Positions 7,161-13,552 of a stretch of DNA of 13,552 bases are shown here, piece by piece. The notes beneath the pieces are model-generated. The model saw only the letters and a list, made by a program, of their open reading frames with translations. It did no database searches and had not been told where the DNA came from. Source of the DNA: Thermoplasmata archaeon (GTDB lineage Archaea; Thermoplasmatota; Thermoplasmata; Thermoplasmatales; Thermoplasmataceae). How positions within the stretch are numbered: position 1 is the first letter of the stretch; every line of letters starts with the position of its first letter. Both the position numbers and the translations under genes were made by a program. The stretch spans positions 1 to 13,552 of the forward strand of contig JAJZZW010000039.1 in NCBI GenBank assembly GCA_021797385.1. Reading direction: 5' to 3'.

Positions 7161-10100
7161 ATTTTATCAAAGGAAAATAGACTTCTATCTAGTCCTGTAT
7201 TCATATGTTCACACGAAGTTTCAGATAGCATCAGACAACTATAGCACACTGCACCATTGATCGGATAACTCTTTAGTTCAATGCACAGGGGATCGTTTGA
7301 GCAATGTGCTATTAATTCTTTGGCATTTTGTACTATATTTACCAATTCATTTTTTGAAAGGCCTGTTAATCCACCGAGACTCCCGTCTTCTCCGGGCTCC
7401 GATGTGTATATGAGTATGGAAGATTTCTGACCAGTATCATCCATATATATACGCTCGTGCAGGGATGACGATGAATAACCACTGAGTAACGATAGACTTT
7501 TTATTAAAGCGTGTGAGAGGGTGTGAGTGATAAAAAAGGAGAATTTGTTTGAATAATTCCATAACGGGTTTCTATCTTCATATTGATCAAGTTCCGGTGG
7601 ATATTTTCCCGATGGATCAATTCCCTCGAGTTCTATGAATAAAGCCTCTCCGGTTCCGTGAAAAGCAGCGTAATATTGATTACCGGGCACATCTATGTGG
7701 GAATATATAATTTTAGAGTCCTTATCTGCCTTATATCTATTGTAACCGATGTTGCTTGTAACAGTTCCGATTTTACTTATACCATATATATTAAATGCTA
7801 TTCTATCAATTCCACTTTCAATATGAAAAGGGTTATGATCTATAATGAAGTCAGGATTTTCATCTCTATCGATAATTTTATTCTTTATAGTCAGATATTC
7901 TTTCCGGATCATATCCATAAAACCAACTTTTTTTTCTCTTTTCAAGAATTCTTCGTACGCGGATTTCAAATTATCAATATTATTGATTGTTATAAATTTA
8001 ATTAATAACTGTTTTTGGTCCTGAGTAATTACGGAGCTCTTCACAATTGATAAATATGTACTTTCCTCTATATTTTTCAAATCTATAATTATTTTTACAG
8101 TACTAGCGAAGACCGTGTCCTGAAAATTCTTGATCAGTGGATCAACTGTTTCTGGGAGATCCAGGAAAGTAACAGTCAATGGATACCTGACTGATGAAGA
8201 TTGCCTTTGAACTATTTTAATATTGTTCTTGCACATAACATGTCTATCTTCTTCTGCAATAAAACCGGTGCATTTTACGGGCACATTGTAAAGTTGGCTC
8301 ATGGTTTTCTCTACCTTACATACAGGGCACTTTATTGTTATATCGGCCAGAGACGGCCCGTGTGCATTCCATGTATAATAATCATGTCCCCTTTCTTCGT
8401 GCCCGTGAAGCATCCTATTCCATGGCAGATCATCCATATGTCCGTCTTTACATATTGAAATAAATCGTATTGTAGCTAAATTATTCGATTTATGACAGGA
8501 AGGACAAACATCATAAATCCCATGATCGAACAGTATGTTTTCTTTTTCTGGGTGTGGCTCGCTATTATAGCATATTTTCCATTTCGGAAATTCTTCGCTA
8601 TCATAAATATATTCTTTTTGATCCAGGTTTTCTGATTCATTTGTAGGTAAATCGAATAATCGGATCTGTTTATCAGTACCCGGGTTTAGTGAGGTAATAA
8701 TTGACACTATCTTTTCATTTTTGATTTCTCTGGAAGCCAGGTAATCCAGATTCCCCAAATTTCTATAACCGTCACTACGTAAACCTTTACTCAGTGATAG
8801 CATTACTCTCGGGCCTTTCAGAGTTTCTATTATGGAGCCGGGACCGTATGAAAATATAAACTGAGACCGCCTTATCACCTGAGTGTTATCATATTTAGCT
8901 GTTCTGGATATCCTTATAGCAAGAGTTTCATCGATGTTTCGGAGAGATTGCGGGGAATTGTGATAAACCACACTGACATTATTTTTGTAATTATCTCCTG
9001 GCGCCCCCAGTAAAACCGAGTATGATTTGTTATTGCGAACGTTAAATCGATTAAAATAAAATTGATCCGGGTTTTCTTTAAAATATTTCCATCTATCTAA
9101 TTCAAATTTAAGTGAATTCATTGCGTCAATTTCTTTAATAGATTTCAGTCTATCTTCGAAATGTGAATTCATTCTGGATAAATCTTCCTCTGCAGCTGAA
9201 TTGTGTATTACATCCGGGGATTTTCCATACCAATCCACGGCAGGATTTCTCATATTGCGGAGGAATGATGTCATAACAGCACCACCCGCAATTGACACTG
9301 CCCCTGTAGAGAAAGGAGAGACCGAAATGTTTTCTATTTCCATATTGCTTCTAAGATGATATCTGGCAAACATCTCATAATGACTGAGGTCCCTGGGTCT
9401 TCCGGCTGATAACATTGTTATTACTATTCCTCCGTGGAGTCGTCCTATTCTACCGGTCGCCTGTATATACTGAGATGTTGTTTTGGGTTGCCCTACTACA
9501 ATCATGGATGACAGGACAGGTAGATCAATCCCTGTACCGAACATGGAGGTAGCAAACACCGCTATCGGTTTATCTTTGTTGTTAGTTCCCCTAGCATCCC
9601 CTAATTTATCTATTATATACGGTAAGTCAACCGAATTAACTCTGCCGGATAATTCAAGATGATTGTAAATCAGGTCATTTGCTTCCGGATCATTATGAGA
9701 AAGTTGTAATTGCTTTAATCTTTCCTTTACATCTTCTTCAATGAGAGACTCACCGGTACCGAGTTCTTTGATAGAATTAAAATAATTGACAATTGTCCAG
9801 TAATATTTAGAATCTGAATCATTCTGTATTGTTATGTTAGTATGTATCATAGATGCCATCAATCTGGTGTACATTGTATCTTTGGATATTCCCGGAGAAC
9901 AGATACCGGCGTAAATTTTTCCTTTTTCCTTATCTTCCCACATTTTATGAGCATCAGAATACTTTATAAAGAAGGAATCGTCAATGTTTTTACCAGATGG
10001 AGGAAATTGGAATAACTCTCTGTTGAATACTCTTCTTGCTTGAATTTCACCACCTTTGATTGTAGCAGTTGAAGCTATATATTTCAGTTTACCACCGTTG

Positions 10101-12658
10101 TCTATTATAAGGGAGTCTACTGTTGTTTCATAAATACCTACCATGCTTCCGAGTGGACCGTCGATGAGATGTAATTCATCCTGTATAATCATATCAGGAG
10201 GCTTAAATCCCGGAATATTGATTGTACTTTTCCTGGCTTTTATCGTAGTATCTCCGGAATATAATCCATTTCTCGAAAAACCGTAATAAGGGTTATATTC
10301 ATTTACATTTCCGAATATAGGTGCGATAGTCGGGTCATATGCCAATCTGGCGAGCTTATCCACTGTCCCTATTATTACAGAGGGTAATCTAGAATAGATC
10401 TGTTCGTCAACTGTATATGCTGTTATAGGTACCCTTTTTTTATAGAATATTGTTCTGTTATCGATTTCCTTTAGTACAATAGTTGATTCTTTACCTGAAC
10501 CTGTATTTTCTGCGGGTTCATATTCAAAATATTGTGTATTCCCGTCGAGATTATTCAATTTACATTCAGGATTGGGGCAGTAAATTTCAAAGTTTAGATA
10601 GTTTTCGGCAGATTTTTTTTGTCGTCCCGGCTCATCACCATACGGAAAATAACCGGGATTGAGGATACTTATAGGTAAGAATTTTGCTTTCATTTGAGTC
10701 AGCCAGTGCCGTATATGTGTATAGGATTCACTTATTTCATCTATGCCTATCCCACTTGTCTTTTTCATTTTCAATATGCAGGTTCCATCATAACCAATAT
10801 TATTCAGCAATAAAGCACTTTTTATGATTGTTTTAATTCGGGTATTCGTGGTCAACTGTTCGACATCACGTATCAACCTGACCAGATCAGAGTCCGTGAT
10901 AATATGAGAATCGTCGCATTCAATAGTCAGATACACGTCAAATATCTCACTTTTGATGTTATCGCCCTGTATTGATAAACGAGTACCGCAAAATGGACAT
11001 ACCAGTATCTGTGCCGTTTCAGACGTTTTTTCACCATTCTTCAAAGAAAGATTTTCCAGCGCACCCTTGTCTCCACGTAATTCATGTGGTGTCATGGTAT
11101 TTCCTACCCATAATCCCACAGAAAATCGCATTTTACCGAACAAATCCCTCGAATTTTTTGAACCTGTGCGATCTTTATATCCCTTCGGCCTCCAGCCCCT
11201 GATTCTTATATATTCTGCTGCAGTCATGGCTTTTACCATTCTACGGAACTGCTGGATGGTTAACAGTCTCAATGTATATCGACTCAATACAGCGGTGCCA
11301 TAACCTGAATTATCATTATAATGCAATCTCCGGAAAGATGAAATGAAGATGGATAAAAATATGTATGTTTCTGTCTTCCCGCCCCCGGTTGGAATCCATA
11401 ATAAGTCCATATAATCTCTATCATCCGAATTAATTGAAACAAGAGAAGGGATAGCAGATAAAATATATGCTATCTGAAAAGGGTACCAATTGAATTCCCC
11501 TTTGCTTTCATCCTGCTGGAATGCCATTACACGATTCGCAAAACAGAATGATAGTCTTGCATTTTCATCTTTTGTTAGACATTCAATGCCATTTTCTAAT
11601 TTTTTTAAAAATCTCTTTTCCTGATTTATAATGTTAGTACCGTAGATGTCCTGTGTCATATTATTATCTATATATTTTTTATTTTTATCTATCCATTCCT
11701 TGTACCGCTTGATTAAAGGATTGAAATTCTCGATTAACTCAGAAGGGGTATACATATCTGATAATTCTGATGCAGAAAATATTATGTTTTCAAAATTTTC
11801 TGAAAGCTCGTGGCTCGAAACTAATGCAGAAGGGACGGTTATCAAAGGTATGAATTCACTTCTCAAATCGCATGTGAAGAAGTCCGGTTCAATATGGAAA
11901 TACTTACCATCTGGCCATATAAGGTCATTGTCCAGCTGTTCATTATAATCTATATCCTTCCATATAGCAGAACATAAAAGCCCTTTCCCGTATACTTTTT
12001 TATCTCGATAAAGATAAGATATTTCATCATCGACATTGAGCGTGTCCAGCAATTTCCCGTCTTTTATATTTATTCTTATAGACGGTTGAAATATAACATT
12101 CTCCGTTCTTTCCTTTTTATCCGGTAATTCAGTTTTATTTATAAGAGACAGTATGAATATATTATTTTCTCGTTTGATATTAAATATGAGTTTAATATTA
12201 GAGTTTGGATAGCTTATGTTCATACGCCTTGACTCAGAATTCTGTAGCTTGCAGTCATATGAAAATTTATGTGGCTTTCGTTTCCATGTATTCCCGTTTT
12301 CAATTTTATGGTAAGTACCCCATGTAATAACAATTAGTGGATTCGCATTATTATTATCAACTTGAAAAGAAAGACCGAAAGAAGAGGGTCGCTCGAATTG
12401 AGATATATTTGATACTATATCGGATATTTCTGAATCTATATCGTCCGGAACTGGTTGATCCATAAGATTAATTGTATCATTATCAGAATTGACTATGTTA
12501 TCGCCTGAATTAGAAGCTGATTCTATTGGTTTCAAGGTTCCTATAATGTATTCAGCATAAGGATCGGTTACTGAAATTATTTCCTCTGAGCCGTTACGTG
12601 GCCCGTACAGATCTCTTATCATTTCCTTTAGTATATGAGTTCTCAAAAAATCCGACAT
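7157..12658 (-). CDS. drmAB: DISARM DrmA-DrmB fusion: SF2 helicase joined to DUF1998 protein
   Basis: This 1833-residue protein combines two DISARM core subunits. DrmA part (1 to about 1250): an N-terminal segment with GPRNG and DPYAEYIIG, then Walker A PTGGGKTE (423-430), TLRLLTIQQF (462-471), a Zn ribbon (Cys554, 557, and 694/699), Walker B DELH (827-830), STAT (863-866) and motif VI QATGRIGR (1066-1073), so an ATP-driven DNA translocase. It ends with SLRNID (1238-1243), like free DrmA. DrmB part (about 1260-1833): it opens with RRSQFIFSYGPGSI (1263-1276), the usual DrmB beginning, then CPSC (1385-1388), CKDGHMDDLPW (1403-1413), CPVC (1444-1447), and the DUF1998 signature (1711-1765, with GSLGGLTGL) plus terminal cysteines 1786, 1792, 1805, 1808 and 1816. 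Separate DrmA and DrmB form a complex, so fusion fixes 1:1 stoichiometry. The linker is about 15 residues. It is the first gene of a leftward operon, with the ATG at 12658. Confidence 0.9.
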   Translation of the reverse strand: MSDFLRTHILKEMIRDLYGPRNGSEEIISVTDPYAEYIIGTLKPIESASNSGDNIVNSDNDTINLMDQPVPDDIDSEISDIVSNISQFERPSSFGLSFQVDNNNANPLIVITWGTYHKIENGNTWKRKPHKFSYDCKLQNSESRRMNISYPNSNIKLIFNIKRENNIFILSLINKTELPDKKERTENVIFQPSIRINIKDGKLLDTLNVDDEISYLYRDKKVYGKGLLCSAIWKDIDYNEQLDNDLIWPDGKYFHIEPDFFTCDLRSEFIPLITVPSALVSSHELSENFENIIFSASELSDMYTPSELIENFNPLIKRYKEWIDKNKKYIDNNMTQDIYGTNIINQEKRFLKKLENGIECLTKDENARLSFCFANRVMAFQQDESKGEFNWYPFQIAYILSAIPSLVSINSDDRDYMDLLWIPTGGGKTETYIFLSIFISSFRRLHYNDNSGYGTAVLSRYTLRLLTIQQFRRMVKAMTAAEYIRIRGWRPKGYKDRTGSKNSRDLFGKMRFSVGLWVGNTMTPHELRGDKGALENLSLKNGEKTSETAQILVCPFCGTRLSIQGDNIKSEIFDVYLTIECDDSHIITDSDLVRLIRDVEQLTTNTRIKTIIKSALLLNNIGYDGTCILKMKKTSGIGIDEISESYTHIRHWLTQMKAKFLPISILNPGYFPYGDEPGRQKKSAENYLNFEIYCPNPECKLNNLDGNTQYFEYEPAENTGSGKESTIVLKEIDNRTIFYKKRVPITAYTVDEQIYSRLPSVIIGTVDKLARLAYDPTIAPIFGNVNEYNPYYGFSRNGLYSGDTTIKARKSTINIPGFKPPDMIIQDELHLIDGPLGSMVGIYETTVDSLIIDNGGKLKYIASTATIKGGEIQARRVFNRELFQFPPSGKNIDDSFFIKYSDAHKMWEDKEKGKIYAGICSPGISKDTMYTRLMASMIHTNITIQNDSDSKYYWTIVNYFNSIKELGTGESLIEEDVKERLKQLQLSHNDPEANDLIYNHLELSGRVNSVDLPYIIDKLGDARGTNNKDKPIAVFATSMFGTGIDLPVLSSMIVVGQPKTTSQYIQATGRIGRLHGGIVITMLSAGRPRDLSHYEMFARYHLRSNMEIENISVSPFSTGAVSIAGGAVMTSFLRNMRNPAVDWYGKSPDVIHNSAAEEDLSRMNSHFEDRLKSIKEIDAMNSLKFELDRWKYFKENPDQFYFNRFNVRNNKSYSVLLGAPGDNYKNNVSVVYHNSPQSLRNIDETLAIRISRTAKYDNTQVIRRSQFIFSYGPGSIIETLKGPRVMLSLSKGLRSDGYRNLGNLDYLASREIKNEKIVSIITSLNPGTDKQIRLFDLPTNESENLDQKEYIYDSEEFPKWKICYNSEPHPEKENILFDHGIYDVCPSCHKSNNLATIRFISICKDGHMDDLPWNRMLHGHEERGHDYYTWNAHGPSLADITIKCPVCKVEKTMSQLYNVPVKCTGFIAEEDRHVMCKNNIKIVQRQSSSVRYPLTVTFLDLPETVDPLIKNFQDTVFASTVKIIIDLKNIEESTYLSIVKSSVITQDQKQLLIKFITINNIDNLKSAYEEFLKREKKVGFMDMIRKEYLTIKNKIIDRDENPDFIIDHNPFHIESGIDRIAFNIYGISKIGTVTSNIGYNRYKADKDSKIIYSHIDVPGNQYYAAFHGTGEALFIELEGIDPSGKYPPELDQYEDRNPLWNYSNKFSFFITHTLSHALIKSLSLLSGYSSSSLHERIYMDDTGQKSSILIYTSEPGEDGSLGGLTGLSKNELVNIVQNAKELIAHCSNDPLCIELKSYPINGAVCYSCLMLSETSCEHMNTGLDRSLFSFDKI

Positions 12659-13144
12659 ATTAAAATTACCAGTTGTTTATGAGGCAATTATATATAAATA
12701 TTGTTTCTATTACTCATAGATTATTCAGAAAACAAAATCAACTATTTATGGCATTATGGACTACAACGGGTATGCCTGCTTTCAGGATATTACACTACAG
12801 ATAATCAACAATCGACAGCATATAATATCTCCAGATGATAGCAATACTGCAATAAATTCTTTGGTTAAAAAGACATACAGGTATACTATAGCACAGATAT
12901 GCAAAAAGAATAGGTATTAGAAAGACTCTGATGTTCAGGGGGTTACAGCACCATGGGCTATGAATGTAGAAGGAAGTAACATGCTTCCCTAGATACTGAT
13001 CCATCATCATTGATTTCCCGGAAGATAACCACTGTATCCGTATATAATAAGAATATAGCATTTGAAATTACAGATTCAGTGAGAGATTTTACAGTAATGA
13101 GGAGGTTTAAACATTAAAGCCAGAATGGAATGTTACCCTCTGTA
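12659..13144. other. Gap of about 490 bp with no intact gene, possible decayed coding remnants
   Basis: Apart from the drmAB promoter at its left end, no convincing gene is present. On the minus strand one frame (13161 down to 12958) reads as protein-like sequence broken by a single TAA at 13116-13114, including GILPANTEGNIPFWL and, further on, VVIFREINDDGSVSREACY. On the plus strand a 54-codon frame (12756-12920) ends in TAG, and about 24 further in-frame codons follow. I recognise none of these. They lie next to a broken transposase and may be remnants of it or of its target, but chance reading cannot be excluded. No RNA gene or long repeat was seen. Confidence 0.45.
12685..12700 (-). promoter_or_regulatory. 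TATA-like promoter of the drmAB operon
   Basis: On the minus strand TATTTATATATAATTG lies 27-42 bases before the ATG at 12658. This matches the archaeal TATA consensus (TTTAWATA) and would give a very short leader of under about 15 bases. No strong ribosome site follows. It is the only good TATA box close to this start and probably drives drmAB and the DrmE-like gene together. Confidence 0.5.
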
Positions 13145-13552
13145 TTAGCAGGCAGAATCCCTTTCATGCATGATGAATGTGGATTCAATAATCTCGTCCA
13201 TGGTGTAAAACAAATCACTGTTCTTTACTGTCATCCTTCCCATATCATAAAATGACGCCTTCCTGTTAGATTTTAATTCAGTGACATAATTACTGCCAAG
13301 GAACTTCACGCTTGAGTACCATGAATCAACAACCTTGCCTGACACATTGAAGTTGTTTTCTGCTGTATTGAATATATCTGACATGATCTCAAGCTTTGTT
13401 TTAAATTCTTTTTCTGACTGTGCCCTCTTAACGTAAAGCCTTGTTAGGAATGGATAGAATATATCAGTATCAAGGTCGTACAGTACCGAGGTAACGGATT
13501 GGTGTGCAAGCACATTGCTTCCTGATGCATGGTCAAAGAACCATCCTACATA
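13145..13552 (-). pseudogene. DDE transposase fragment (IS4/IS701-like), cut by the window edge and prematurely ended
   Basis: The open frame continues to the right window edge (GWFFDHASGS is encoded before the first possible GTG start at 13513), so the N-terminus lies outside. The fragment carries VVDSWYSSVKFL followed by VTELKSNRK, which is the region of the second catalytic Asp in IS4-like and IS701-like DDE transposases, with the typical basic SNRK downstream. The frame stops at 13147-13145 only about 60 residues after that Asp, whereas the catalytic Glu and its Y-R-E region normally lie around 100 residues beyond it. None of the downstream frames shows a Y-x2-R-x3-E-type motif. The element therefore appears truncated or frameshifted and is probably inactive. 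It marks the edge of the defence island and fits acquisition or rearrangement by mobile elements. Confidence 0.7.

Noticed and set aside
12795..13061. An 88-codon minus-strand open frame as a membrane protein gene
   Set aside because: It has no promoter, ribosome site or recognisable motif, and its hydrophobic, Cys- and Tyr-rich composition looks like chance translation of AT-rich sequence.
1..13552. CRISPR array or tRNA genes
   Set aside because: No regularly spaced repeats and no cloverleaf-like segments were seen on either strand.

Overview
The window looks like an accessory defence island from an AT-rich archaeon. A member of the Thermoplasmatales (Ferroplasma, Acidiplasma or Cuniculiplasma type) is my best guess. 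The reasons are archaeal TATA-like boxes before several starts, heavy ATA and AGA/AGG codon use, a TTG start, and a thymine-DNA glycosylase of the Mig type known from a methanogen plasmid. The taxonomic call is inference only.

Layout from left to right: a very AT-rich gene-free edge (1-218); a Mig-like T:G mismatch glycosylase on the minus strand (219-890); a divergent HNH restriction-type endonuclease on the plus strand (933-1991); a gap of about 490 bp without a gene (1992-2483); a second glycosylase of the endonuclease III class (2484-3146) that overlaps by 26 bp a complete DNA cytosine-5 methyltransferase (3121-4194). Facing these, on the minus strand, is a two-gene operon read leftward: a giant DrmA-DrmB fusion (12658-7157), then, with a 4-base ATGA overlap, a 945-residue protein that I tentatively call DrmE-like (7160-4323). 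The right edge holds about 490 bp with no intact gene, then a prematurely ended DDE transposase fragment running off the window.

The DrmA helicase, DrmB (DUF1998), a C5 methylase and a DrmE-like protein together make a class 2 DISARM anti-phage system. Two features are unusual. DrmA and DrmB are one continuous polypeptide. The methylase is packaged with two different HhH-GPD [4Fe-4S] DNA glycosylases and an HNH nuclease, while no phospholipase-D type DrmC gene is in the window.

A working model: the methylase marks host DNA with 5-methylcytosine, DrmAB and its partner recognise unmarked invading DNA, the HNH protein may supply cutting, and the Mig-like enzyme repairs T:G mismatches left when 5mC deaminates, which is fast in hot acid. 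The second glycosylase has a lysine/aspartate active site and is translationally linked to the methylase. It may be another guard, a demethylating activity or an effector. The two-glycosylase DISARM and restriction composite is the most likely new biology here.
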